A DNA stretch of 64,000 nt. Source: Pseudomonas ovata (lineage in GTDB: Bacteria; Pseudomonadota; Gammaproteobacteria; Pseudomonadales; Pseudomonadaceae). Location: assembly GCF_003131185.1 (NCBI RefSeq), contig NZ_QFFU01000012.1, positions 1-64,000 of the forward strand. Reading direction: 5' to 3'. The notes below the pieces were generated by a model, which did not search any database, was not told the DNA's origin, and worked only from the letters and a program-made list of their open reading frames with translations. The position numbers were made by a program, and so were the translations under genes. Positions 26,041-35,858 of this stretch are shown here, in pieces; position 1 is the stretch's first letter; each line of letters begins with the position of its first letter.

Positions 26041-26934
26041 ATGTCGGCCAACAAGAAGCCCGTAACCACGCCGTTGCATCTGCTCCAACAATTGTCGGGC
26101 AGCCTGCTCGAACACCTGGAAGACGCCTGTTCCACCGCTTTGGCTGATGCCGAGAAACTGCTCGCCAAGCTGGAAAAGCAACGCGTCAAGGCCCAGGAAA
26201 AATTGCACACGTCGCGCACCAAGGTGCAGGACGCCGCTGTTGCCGGCAAAGCCAAGGCACAGACCAAGGCCAAGGCCGCCATCGATGAGCTTGAAGAACT
26301 GCTCGATGCCTTGAAGGATCGCCAGACCGAAACACGCACCTACATCCAGCAGCTCAAACGCGATGTCCAGGAAAGCCTGAAGCTGGCCCAGGGCGTAGGC
26401 CGGGTCAAGGAAGCCGTCGGCAAGGCACTGACCACCCGCGAAGCCAAACCGGCCGCGAGCAAGGCCGCAACCACGCCCGCCGTCGCCAAGGTAGACGCGG
26501 CACCCGCCGACAAAGCCGTCGCCAAGCCTGCCGTGGTCAAGAAAGCGCCTGCCAAAGCGGCGGCCAAGCCAGCCACCAAGGCCCCGGCCAAACCAGCCAC
26601 TGAAAAAGCCGCTGCGGCGCCAGCCAAGGCACCGGTGAAGGCCCCGGCGGCCAAGCCGGTTGCCGAGAAGGCACCCGCCAAGCCTGCGACCGCCAAGGCG
26701 CCGGCCAAAACGGCGGCCGCCAAGCCTGCAGCCAAGACCGCCGCTGCCAAACCTGCCGTCGCCAAGCCCGCCGCCAAGCCGGTTGCTGTAAAGACCGCGA
26801 CCAAGCCGGCCGCAAAACCGGCCAAGGCACCGGCGACCGCCAAGGTTGAGACCGCAGTAACAGCGGTTGCCCAGCCTGCCGGTACACCGGCCCCGGCTGC
26901 GCCGGCCGCTACCGACAGCGTCAAACAGGGCTAA
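26041..26934 (+). CDS. algP: Histone H1-like regulator AlgP (AlgR3)
   Basis: 297-residue protein. Residues 1-140 are a helical, coiled-coil domain (HLLQQLSGSLLEHLEDACST, KLLAKLEKQRVKAQEKL, AAIDELEELLDALKDR). Residues 145-290 are a Lys/Ala/Pro-rich tail of degenerate KPAA/KAPA repeats resembling eukaryotic histone H1 tails. In P. aeruginosa AlgP influences algD expression and its repeats are length-variable. The stop codon overlaps the convergent neighbour by 4 bases. Confidence 0.92.
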   Translation: MSANKKPVTTPLHLLQQLSGSLLEHLEDACSTALADAEKLLAKLEKQRVKAQEKLHTSRTKVQDAAVAGKAKAQTKAKAAIDELEELLDALKDRQTETRTYIQQLKRDVQESLKLAQGVGRVKEAVGKALTTREAKPAASKAATTPAVAKVDAAPADKAVAKPAVVKKAPAKAAAKPATKAPAKPATEKAAAAPAKAPVKAPAAKPVAEKAPAKPATAKAPAKTAAAKPAAKTAAAKPAVAKPAAKPVAVKTATKPAAKPAKAPATAKVETAVTAVAQPAGTPAPAAPAATDSVKQG

Positions 26935-27392
26935 GCCCTCAGGGTAAGGGCCGCGTCGCACAGCACCTGCCGTGCGGCGCGGTCCTGCCGGCCCGCCAAC
27001 GCATCAAGCCAGCCCTGCACATCCTGCACCTGCCCCTGTGGCCAGTCCCTGGCCAGACCCTGCAACCGTTCCAGCAATGTTCGCTCCGCCTGCAACTCCA
27101 AGGCCTTGACCTGTTCGCGCAAGGTGGCAAGCGCGCTATCGCCTGCCGCGGCTTGACGCCATTGCGTGCGCAAGGCCCGTAAAGGCCCCACGACCTGCGC
27201 CTGCCACGCGCCTGCTGCCTGGACAATGGCCGCCACCCGGGCGTCAGTGCACGGCACGGCGCGCCACCCCAGCCACACCCCGAACAACACCACGCAAACG
27301 TCGGCTCCCTGGGCCTGAAGTTGCAGGCACGCCGGCTCCACACCGGGCCGGGCATAGAAATCGAGGGTGAAACTCCATAGATCAACAGGCAT
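26931..27392 (-). CDS. TIGR02444 family protein
   Basis: 153-residue protein of the TIGR02444 family, from the N-terminus MPVDLWSFTLDFYARPGVEP and the LQAQGADVCVVLFGVWLG block. Function unknown. The ATG at 27392 is preferred to an in-frame TTG at 27401 because GACGGGG then sits at normal distance. It is convergent with algP and divergent from the ABC-F gene. Confidence 0.8.
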   Translation of the reverse strand: MPVDLWSFTLDFYARPGVEPACLQLQAQGADVCVVLFGVWLGWRAVPCTDARVAAIVQAAGAWQAQVVGPLRALRTQWRQAAAGDSALATLREQVKALELQAERTLLERLQGLARDWPQGQVQDVQGWLDALAGRQDRAARQVLCDAALTLRA

Positions 27393-27439
27393 AGTGGTCA
27401 ACCCCGTCCGGGACGAAGCTGGTAGACTCCGCCGCCATC

Positions 27440-29350
<1,911 letters not shown>

Positions 29351-29366
29351 GCGAGGCGAGAGGGTG

Positions 29367-29960
29367 ATGGACGTTTTTGGTTTACCGCTGGCAGCGCACT
29401 GGGTCGAACCGATCTGGCTGGGCCTGCAGATTCTGCTGATCCTGCTGGTGGGCTACCTGACCCAGCGTGTCGTGGGGCGCTTTCTTACGCGCCTGGGCGA
29501 GCGCTACCCGTTGCCACCCGAGCTGTTGATGCCGGTGCGCGGGTGCCTGCGCTGGTTCATCATGGGCAGCGCCTTCGTGGTCGTGCTCGGGCGCCTGGGC
29601 GTCTCGGCCACCGTGTTGTGGACGGCGCTGTCGGGCTTTGTCGCCGTGGCGGCGGTGGCCTTCTTCGCCATGTGGAGCGTCCTGTCCAACCTGCTGTGCG
29701 CGGTGATGATCTTCACCATCGGCCCGTTTCGTATCGGCGACATCGTCGAGCTGGTCGACACCCTCGACAAGCCCGGGGTCAAGGGCCGGGTCACGGCCAT
29801 CAACCTGATGTTCACCACCCTGATCGAACTTCCCGAGCAGGGCGGCGCACTGGTGCAGGTGCCCAACAGCCAGTTCTTCCAGAAATCGGTACGCCGCTGG
29901 CGCGGCACCGACGGCCTGGCGCAGGTGATCACCGAGCGGCCGGCCGGCGAGGGCAAATAG
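29367..29960 (+). CDS. Small MscS-type mechanosensitive channel protein
   Basis: 197-residue membrane protein matching the pore and beta-domain of MscS. Three hydrophobic spans (about residues 15-35, 55-80, 85-115) end in the TM3-like SGFVAVAAVAFFAMWSVLSN. These are followed by IGPFRIGDIVEL, GRVTAINLMFTTL and the PNSQFF motif. The C-terminal alpha/beta cage of MscS is absent, so it is shorter than E. coli MscS. A GTG at 29364 is an alternative start. It lies 16 bases after yheS. Confidence 0.85.
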   Translation: MDVFGLPLAAHWVEPIWLGLQILLILLVGYLTQRVVGRFLTRLGERYPLPPELLMPVRGCLRWFIMGSAFVVVLGRLGVSATVLWTALSGFVAVAAVAFFAMWSVLSNLLCAVMIFTIGPFRIGDIVELVDTLDKPGVKGRVTAINLMFTTLIELPEQGGALVQVPNSQFFQKSVRRWRGTDGLAQVITERPAGEGK

Positions 29961-30091
29961 GCCGGAGGGTGATGGCGAATATTCCTGCACCCGAAATGGA
30001 TCTATCGACCCCAACCTGTCCGCGATAAACATCTGGCTACACTTGCCGATCAGGATTAACGTATTCGCCATCCGATAAAGTGAGGTGTGCG

Positions 30092-30724
30092 ATGGCGTTT
30101 GAAACATGGCTGGCATTCTTTGCCGCCTGCTGGGTGATCAGCCTGTCGCCGGGTGCCGGCGCCATCGCGTCGATGTCCTGCGGCCTGCAATACGGCTTCT
30201 GGCGCGGCTACTGGAACGCGCTGGGACTGCAAATCGCGCTGGTGGTGCAGATCGGCATCATCGCCGCCGGCCTGGGCGCCATCCTGGCCACTTCCGAGCT
30301 GGCCTTTACCGTGATCAAGTGGTTCGGCGTGGCATACCTGATCTACCTGGGCGTCAAGCAGTGGCGAGCGCTGCCCACCGACATGAACGAAGACCCGGCC
30401 GTGCGCCCGGTCGGCAAACCAATGAGCCTGATGCTGCGCGGGTTCCTGGTCAATATCAGCAACCCCAAGGCCATGGTGTTCATGCTGGCCATCCTGCCAC
30501 AGTTCATCGACCCGAACGCGCCGTTGCTGGCCCAGTACGTGACCATTGCCGCGACCATGGTGACCGTGGACCTGATCGTCATGGCCGGCTACACGGGCCT
30601 GGCGGCCAAGGTGCTGCGCCTGCTCAAGACACCGCGCCAGCAGAAACGCCTGAACCGCACCTTCGCCAGCCTGTTTGTCGCAGCCGCGGCATTCATCGCC
30701 ACCTTGCATCGCGGTACGGCCTGA
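30092..30724 (+). CDS. LysE/RhtB-family amino-acid exporter
   Basis: 210-residue transporter with six predicted spans. The LysE family marks are SPGAGAIASMSCGLQYGFWRG near the N-terminus (SPGP-type motif), KWFGVAYLIYLGVKQWRA and NISNPKAMVFMLAILPQFI. It likely exports an amino acid or analogue; the substrate is not predictable. The start at 30092 follows GTGAGG. It stands alone, with a palindromic repeat element after it. Confidence 0.88.
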   Translation: MAFETWLAFFAACWVISLSPGAGAIASMSCGLQYGFWRGYWNALGLQIALVVQIGIIAAGLGAILATSELAFTVIKWFGVAYLIYLGVKQWRALPTDMNEDPAVRPVGKPMSLMLRGFLVNISNPKAMVFMLAILPQFIDPNAPLLAQYVTIAATMVTVDLIVMAGYTGLAAKVLRLLKTPRQQKRLNRTFASLFVAAAAFIATLHRGTA

Positions 30725-30734
30725 AATAGCTACC

Positions 30735-30858
30735 GTAGGAGCGCGCTTGCCGGAATGCCGGACCACCGCGACCGAGTGCGAAGCGCTCGCAAAATTTATA
30801 AAACGCCACAATTTTACGACTGCTAACGCAGCCGGTCGCGGGCAGAGCGCGCTCCTAC
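30735..30858. repeat. REPIN-like palindromic element, copy A
   Basis: A 124-bp element bounded by inverted ends GTAGGAGCGCGC and GCGCGCTCCTAC. Inside are further inverted pieces (CGCGACCG / CGGTCGCG) and a conserved centre ending AACGCCACAATTTTACGACT. It is a paired REP element of the type common between Pseudomonas genes. A 15-base insert interrupts its left arm relative to the two other copies in the window. Confidence 0.8.
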
Positions 30859-30910
30859 CGGTCGGTGCCTGTCCGAATAACCTGCTTTGTAGAAGCCGGT
30901 CCTGACTTGT

Positions 30911-31867
30911 TCAGAGGTCCAGCACCAGCAGCGGTGTCCTGGCCCGCGAGCAGCAGGGTGTGAACTGATCGTTCAGGGCCTGTTCTTCTTCGGTCAGGTA
31001 CAGGTCGCGATGCTCCGGCACACCTTCGAGCACGCCGGTCAGGCAGGTGCCGCATACGCCTTGCTCGCACGACACCGGCACCTCGATGCCATGCAGCTCC
31101 AGCACCTGGATGACGTTCTGGTCGGCCGGCACCTCGAACACCTGGCCGGTGCTGTTGACCCTGATCGAGAACGAGCCATCGGCGCTGGTGTCCACCGGCG
31201 CAGCGGCAAAGTATTCACGGTGCAGGTTGGCTTCGGTCCAGCCCTGGGCCCGGGCGCTGTCGAGCACATGCTGCATGAAGCCACCGGGGCCGCACACGTA
31301 AAGGTGCACATCCGGCTGCGGCGCGGCCAGCACCTGGGCGGCCTGCAGGGCCGTGGCGGGTTCTTCATCCACATGCAGGTAGACACGATCGGCAAAGGCG
31401 CAGGCCTGCAGGCGGGCGGCGAACGCGGCGCGGTCGCGGGCGCGCACGCAATAATGCAGTTCGAAGTCCGCGCCGCTGGCGGCCAGGTGCTCGGCCATGC
31501 ACAGGATCGGGGTAATGCCGATGCCGCCGGCGAACAGCAGGCTGCGCCGGGCCTCGGGGGCCAGTTCAAACAAGTTGCGCGGCTCGCTGATGCGCAAGCT
31601 CATGCCCGCCTGCAACAGGCGGTGCAGGGCAGCAGAGCCGCCGCGCGACGCCGGGTCGTCGAGCACGCCGATCTGGTAGCGGTGCCGTTCGCTGGGCGCA
31701 TTGCACAGCGAATACTGACGCACCAGCCCGGCATCGCCTGGAATGTGCACATCAATGTGCGCCCCGGCCGTGAAGGCCGGCAACGGGCTACGGTCGGGCC
31801 GGGCCAGCTCGTAGCTGCAAATGCCCGGGGCTTCTTCGCGGCGGGAAATCACCATGACGTCGATCAT
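30911..31867 (-). CDS. vanB: Vanillate O-demethylase reductase subunit
   Basis: 318-residue class IA Rieske-oxygenase reductase feeding electrons from NADH to VanA. The N-terminal flavin domain shows VRQYSLCNAP (FMN-binding RxYS). The NAD domain has LFAGGIGITPILCMAEHL and the YVCGPGGFM motif. The C-terminal plant-type ferredoxin has SCEQGVCGTCLTG (Cys-x4-Cys-x2-Cys) and a final Cys in PCCSR. It lies 20 bases after vanA in a two-gene operon. No vanR follows; a repeat element and lysE-type gene come next. Confidence 0.92.
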   Translation of the reverse strand: MIDVMVISRREEAPGICSYELARPDRSPLPAFTAGAHIDVHIPGDAGLVRQYSLCNAPSERHRYQIGVLDDPASRGGSAALHRLLQAGMSLRISEPRNLFELAPEARRSLLFAGGIGITPILCMAEHLAASGADFELHYCVRARDRAAFAARLQACAFADRVYLHVDEEPATALQAAQVLAAPQPDVHLYVCGPGGFMQHVLDSARAQGWTEANLHREYFAAAPVDTSADGSFSIRVNSTGQVFEVPADQNVIQVLELHGIEVPVSCEQGVCGTCLTGVLEGVPEHRDLYLTEEEQALNDQFTPCCSRARTPLLVLDL

Positions 31868-31887
31868 TTCACTTCCTCGGGCCGGGT

Positions 31888-32940
31888 TCATTGGGCAACG
31901 GCAATCAGCGGCGAGGCCTGCTCGCGAGCGATGATGCGTTCGAGCACCTTGCGCGACTGCACGCCACCGGCGTCGATATTGAGCTTGAGCAGGTTGCGTT
32001 CAGGGTGACGCAGCAGGTTCTGCTGCTGGCGTTCAAGCATCTCCAGGTCTTCGCTGAAGATCTTGCCCTGGCCTTCGCGAATGGTGGCGGTCAGCGCCTC
32101 GTCTTGCGGGTTGAAGTTGCGCGCCATGCCCCAGAAGTACCAGATCGAGGTGTCGGTCTCGGGGGTGATGAAATCGACCACGATGCTCGACGCCTTGTAA
32201 CGCGCCTCGGCGTGGTAGCCGCCGTGGCCGGCATGGGCGACGCCCACTTCGATCAGGACATGGCTGGGCGGGGTGAAGCGGCAGATCTGCCAGCGGTCCA
32301 CCGGCACATCGTCGGCCAGGTTGTTGCCGCGCAGCGCCATGCGCCAGAAGGGCGGGGCCATGATGTTTTCCATGTGCCGGGCGGTGATCACCTCGTCGCC
32401 TTCGACCTGGGTCACCGGCGCCGCTTCGTCGATCTCTTTCTGGCCGATGCTGGACGCGTGCACGTAGGTTTCGTGGGTAAGGTCCATCAGGTTGTCGATC
32501 ATCAGCCGGTAGTCGCAGCCGATATGAAACAGCCCGCCGCCATAGGCCCACTGCTCGCTGACCGCCCATTCCAGGTGCGGAATCAGCGCTGCATCGGCCT
32601 GGGCCTGATCGCCCGGCCAGACCCAGACAAAACCGTAGCGCTCCTCGGCGGCATAGGTCTTGTTGCACGGAAAGCCCCGTACCCGCTGGCCGGGCATCGA
32701 GGCGGTCTTGCCATCGGCGCCCATGGCCAGGCCGTGGTAGCCGCACACCAGCAGGCCGTTCTCGACATAGCCCAGCGACAACGGCGCGCCGCGGTGCGGG
32801 CAGAAATCCTCAACGGCGACGACGCGGTTTTCCGGGCCGCGGTAGAACGCCATCCTTTCACCACAGATTTGCCGCCCCAATGGCTTTTCAGCGATTTCAT
32901 CAGGGGTGCAGGCGACATACCAGGTATTTTTCGGATACAT
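31888..32940 (-). CDS. vanA: Vanillate O-demethylase oxygenase subunit
   Basis: 350-residue Rieske non-heme iron monooxygenase converting vanillate to protocatechuate and formaldehyde. The Rieske cluster ligands are Cys47/His49 (CPHRGAP) and Cys66/His69 (CGYHG). The catalytic iron motif is NLMDLTHETYVHASS (Asp-x2-His-x4-His). The start at 32940 (MYPKNTWYVA) matches the family and is preceded by GGAGAG. An in-frame upstream ATG would run into the operator palindrome. Confidence 0.94.
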   Translation of the reverse strand: MYPKNTWYVACTPDEIAEKPLGRQICGERMAFYRGPENRVVAVEDFCPHRGAPLSLGYVENGLLVCGYHGLAMGADGKTASMPGQRVRGFPCNKTYAAEERYGFVWVWPGDQAQADAALIPHLEWAVSEQWAYGGGLFHIGCDYRLMIDNLMDLTHETYVHASSIGQKEIDEAAPVTQVEGDEVITARHMENIMAPPFWRMALRGNNLADDVPVDRWQICRFTPPSHVLIEVGVAHAGHGGYHAEARYKASSIVVDFITPETDTSIWYFWGMARNFNPQDEALTATIREGQGKIFSEDLEMLERQQQNLLRHPERNLLKLNIDAGGVQSRKVLERIIAREQASPLIAVAQ

Positions 32941-32974
32941 GAGACAGGCTCTCCGGTTTTGTTTGTTTTTATTT

Positions 32975-33060
32975 AATGGATCCATTGAATCGCCAAACCA
33001 TGGATTGAGTCAAATAAAAACAGCCGATAATCGCCCTTAATAATATTCAATGGATCCATA
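32975..33060 (-). promoter_or_regulatory. vanAB promoter with two VanR-type operator palindromes
   Basis: A perfect 12-bp palindrome AATGGATCCATT lies at 32975-32986, and a second, AATGGATCCATA, at 33049-33060, with centres 74 bp apart. They resemble the ATTGGATCCAAT operators of GntR-family VanR. On the minus strand, TTGACT (33013-33008) and TTCAAT (32989-32984) with 18-bp spacing form a plausible -35/-10, so the first palindrome overlaps the -10. Repression relieved by vanillate is inferred. Confidence 0.7.
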
Positions 33061-33082
33061 ACCTATCTGGAGGGCTGCCCGT

Positions 33083-33192
33083 GTAGGAGCGCGCTCTGCC
33101 CGCGACCGAGTGCGCAGCGCTCGCAAAAATTGTATGGACGCTGAAAATTTACGACTGCTGACGCAGCCGGTCGCGGGCAAGCGCGCTCCTAC
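33083..33192. repeat. REPIN-like palindromic element, copy B
   Basis: A 110-bp element with ends GTAGGAGCGCGC and GCGCGCTCCTAC, inner arms GCCCGCGACCG / CGGTCGCGGGC and centre GACGCTGAAAATTTACGACT. It is the most symmetrical of the three copies in the window and lies just beyond the distal vanAB operator. Confidence 0.82.
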
Positions 33193-33447
33193 TGCGGATT
33201 CAATATGAGTGAAAGGTGGTTGAAAGCTTGGGGGATTAGGATCGCCTCCAGCACCGGCATAGACCGGTAAGCCAGGGCGACTGCCAAGAGCGCCTGAGCC
33301 ACTCAACAAGAATAACGGTGATTGAAATGCTTGCTCCTACCTCCGTGTACACCCTCGCCACGCCCCGACCCCAGACAGCCCCTCGCTGACCCGAACTGAC
33401 CTTTTCCTTTTCCGGTTCCCTGGCCGCCTTACGTCTGGAGTTTCGCC
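33193..33447. other. Intergenic region upstream of the citrate transporter
   Basis: 255 bases with no gene. It should contain the promoter for the CitMHS gene; no distinct operator was recognised. Confidence 0.4.
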
Positions 33448-34755
33448 ATGCTGACCTTCCTCGGCTTTACCATGGTCATTGCCTTCATGTACCTGATCAT
33501 GAGCAAGCGCATGACCGCGCTGATCGCCCTGATCCTGGTGCCGATCATTTTCGCCCTGTTCGGCGGTTTCGGTCCGCAGATCGGCCCGATGATGCTGGCC
33601 GGTATCACCAAGCTGGCGCCCACCGGCGTGATGCTGATGTTCGCCATCCTCTACTTCGCGCTGATGATCGACTCGGGTCTGTTCGACCCGGCGGTGCGCA
33701 AGATCCTGAAAATGGTCAAGGGCGACCCGATGCGCATCTCGGTCGGCACCGCCGTACTGGCGCTGGTGGTTTCGCTCGACGGTGACGGCGCCACTACCTA
33801 CATGATCTGCGTAGCGGCCATGCTGCCGCTGTACAGCCGTGTCGGCATGAGCCCGCGCATCATGGCCGGCCTGATCATCCTGGCCGGCGGGATCATGAAC
33901 ATGACCCCCTGGGGCGGCCCGACGGCCCGCGCCGCCAGCGCCCTGCACGTGGATGCCTCGGACATCTTCGTACCAATGATCCCGGCCATGGCGGTCGGCG
34001 TCGTCTGCCTGCTGGCCATCTCGTACTTCTACGGCAAGCGTGAGCGGGCCCGCCTGGGCGTGCTGCAACTGGCCGGCGATGAAATCGACCACAGCGAAAT
34101 CAGCGTCTCGCAGTTCCCTGACGCCCGTCGTCCAAAACTGATCTGGTTCAACGGTGCCCTGACCTTCGCCCTGATGGTCACGTTGATCATGGGCCTGCTG
34201 CCGCTGCCGGTGCTGTTCATGGTGGCTTTCAGCATCGCGATGATCATCAACTACCCGAACCTGCAGGACCAGAAAGACCGCGTCTCGGCTCACGCCGGCA
34301 GCGTGTTGTCGGTGGTCGGCCTGATCTTCGCCGCCGGTATCTTCACCGGCATCCTGACCGGCACCGGCATGGTCGACGCCATGTCCAAGAGCCTGCTGGG
34401 CGTGATCCCCGATGCCCTGGGCCCTTACCTGGCGGTGATCACCGCGCTGGTGAGCATGCCGTTCACCTTCTTCATGTCCAACGATGCGTTCTACTACGGC
34501 GTGATGCCGGTCCTGGCCGAAGCCGCCTCGCACTACGGCATCACCGCCGTCGAAATGGCCCGCGCCTCGATCGTCGGCCAGCCGGTGCACCTGCTCAGCC
34601 CGCTGGTGCCGTCGACCTACCTGCTGGTGGCCCTGGCCGGTATCGATTTCGGTGACCACCAGCGCTTTACCCTCAAGTGGGCGATCCTGGTGTGCATGTG
34701 CATTCTGGTCGCCGCCCTGGTGATGGGTATCTTCCCGCTCGTCAGCAGCGTCTGA
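33448..34755 (+). CDS. CitMHS-family citrate-metal:proton symporter
   Basis: 435-residue transporter with about 11-12 hydrophobic spans. CitMHS traits are MLTFLGFTMVIAFMYLIMSK, DGDGATTYMICVAAMLPLY, NMTPWGGPTARAASAL and the C-terminal SNDAFYYGVMPVL with GQPVHLLSPLVPSTYLLV. Members import citrate complexed with Mg2+ or similar cations. There is no adjacent two-component regulator. It is followed by a strong terminator. Confidence 0.92.
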   Translation: MLTFLGFTMVIAFMYLIMSKRMTALIALILVPIIFALFGGFGPQIGPMMLAGITKLAPTGVMLMFAILYFALMIDSGLFDPAVRKILKMVKGDPMRISVGTAVLALVVSLDGDGATTYMICVAAMLPLYSRVGMSPRIMAGLIILAGGIMNMTPWGGPTARAASALHVDASDIFVPMIPAMAVGVVCLLAISYFYGKRERARLGVLQLAGDEIDHSEISVSQFPDARRPKLIWFNGALTFALMVTLIMGLLPLPVLFMVAFSIAMIINYPNLQDQKDRVSAHAGSVLSVVGLIFAAGIFTGILTGTGMVDAMSKSLLGVIPDALGPYLAVITALVSMPFTFFMSNDAFYYGVMPVLAEAASHYGITAVEMARASIVGQPVHLLSPLVPSTYLLVALAGIDFGDHQRFTLKWAILVCMCILVAALVMGIFPLVSSV

Positions 34756-34774
34756 CCTTTTCGTGACACCCCCT

Positions 34775-34808
34775 GATCGCCGTCAGCCCACGCTGGCGGC
34801 GATTTTTT
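34775..34808 (+). terminator. Terminator after the CitMHS gene
   Basis: ATCGCCGTCAGC / GCTGGCGGCGAT hairpin with a CCAC loop and TTTTTT tail, 20 bases after the stop and just before the terC ribosome site. Confidence 0.9.
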
Positions 34809-34829
34809 ATCGCTTGAGGAAAACACCTG

Positions 34830-35585
34830 ATGGAATGGCTACTCAACCCGCAGATATGGGTTGCTTTCTTTACCCTGACTGCCCTGGAAATCGTCCTGGG
34901 CATCGACAACATCATCATGATCTCGATCCTGGTCAGCCGCATGCCCAAGGCCATGCAGCAACGCACCCGGCTGTTCGGCCTGGCGCTGGCAATGGTCACG
35001 CGCATCCTGTTGCTGCTGTCGATCACCTGGGTCATGCGCCTGACCACCGACCTGTTCACGGTCTTTGGCCAGGGCATTTCCGGCCGTGACCTGATCCTGT
35101 TCTTCGGTGGCCTGTTCCTGCTCTGGAAAAGCTCGCAAGAGATCTTTCATGGCATGGAAGGCGAGGAAGAGAGCAGCGACGAGCCCAAGGGCACCGGCGG
35201 CTTTTTCCTCTACACCATCGTGCAGATCGCGATCATCGACATCGTGTTCTCGCTGGACTCGGTGATCACGGCCGTAGGCATGGTCTCTGATGTGCCGGTC
35301 ATGGTCGCAGCCATCATCGTCGCGGTGCTGGTGATGATGCTCTGCTCGGGCGCGATCAGCGATTTCATCGACAAGCACCCGTCGCTGAAAATGCTCGCCC
35401 TGTCGTTCCTGATGGTGGTCGGCACCGTACTGGTCGCCGAGGCGTTCGACGTGCATGTGCCCAAGGGCTACGTTTACTTCGCCATGGCGTTCTCGCTGGC
35501 GGTCGAAGCGATCAACATCAAGATGCGCACCGCGATGGCCCGCAAGAAGGCCGAAGCCAAAGAGGCCGAACTGGCCAACGCCTGA
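34830..35585 (+). CDS. TerC-family integral membrane protein
   Basis: 251-residue protein with seven predicted spans. TerC marks are WVAFFTLTALEIVLGIDNII (residues 10-29) and VQIAIIDIVFSLDSVITAVG, carrying the conserved acidic intramembrane residues, plus VPKGYVYFAMAFSLAVEAIN. TerC proteins are implicated in Mn2+/metal export and tellurite-associated phenotypes. The charged tail is KKAEAKEAELANA. The start follows TTGAGGAAAA. Confidence 0.9.
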   Translation: MEWLLNPQIWVAFFTLTALEIVLGIDNIIMISILVSRMPKAMQQRTRLFGLALAMVTRILLLLSITWVMRLTTDLFTVFGQGISGRDLILFFGGLFLLWKSSQEIFHGMEGEEESSDEPKGTGGFFLYTIVQIAIIDIVFSLDSVITAVGMVSDVPVMVAAIIVAVLVMMLCSGAISDFIDKHPSLKMLALSFLMVVGTVLVAEAFDVHVPKGYVYFAMAFSLAVEAINIKMRTAMARKKAEAKEAELANA

Positions 35586-35599
35586 CCTGAGGGCGTGCG

Positions 35600-35715
35600 C
35601 GTAGAGGCGGCCGGGCGGCGATCCGCTTTGGCCGTGAAGGGGCCACCACCCCATCATGGGTGGCGGGTTCCCGGCTGAAACCGGTCCTGCGCGGATCACC
35701 GCACGGGCCGGCAAA
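35600..35715. repeat. REP-like repeat (TTCCCGGCTGAAGCCGGTCCT family), copy 1
   Basis: The stretch after terC includes a hairpin CCACCACCCC / GGGTGGCGG and then TTCCCGGCTGAAACCGGTCCT at 35668-35688. The latter is shared with copies at 39039-39061 and 55422-55443. Boundaries are approximate. Confidence 0.5.
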
Positions 35716-35858
35716 TGTTACAGAATTATTTCAATGACCTGCCGCCTGTGCGATGCTGGCGGCACGGCTCAAAGCCGACTAAAGCTTAGTTGAGCGTCCG
35801 TTATTCCTTTTGCTTCGCTCGTGACTCCAACACCGACCACCTCAGGGGGCCTTGGCTG

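Noticed and set aside
26340..26924. 194-codon Ala/Gly/Leu-rich frame opposite algP
   Set aside because: Mirror of the KPAA repeat region; repetitive composition explains the open frame.
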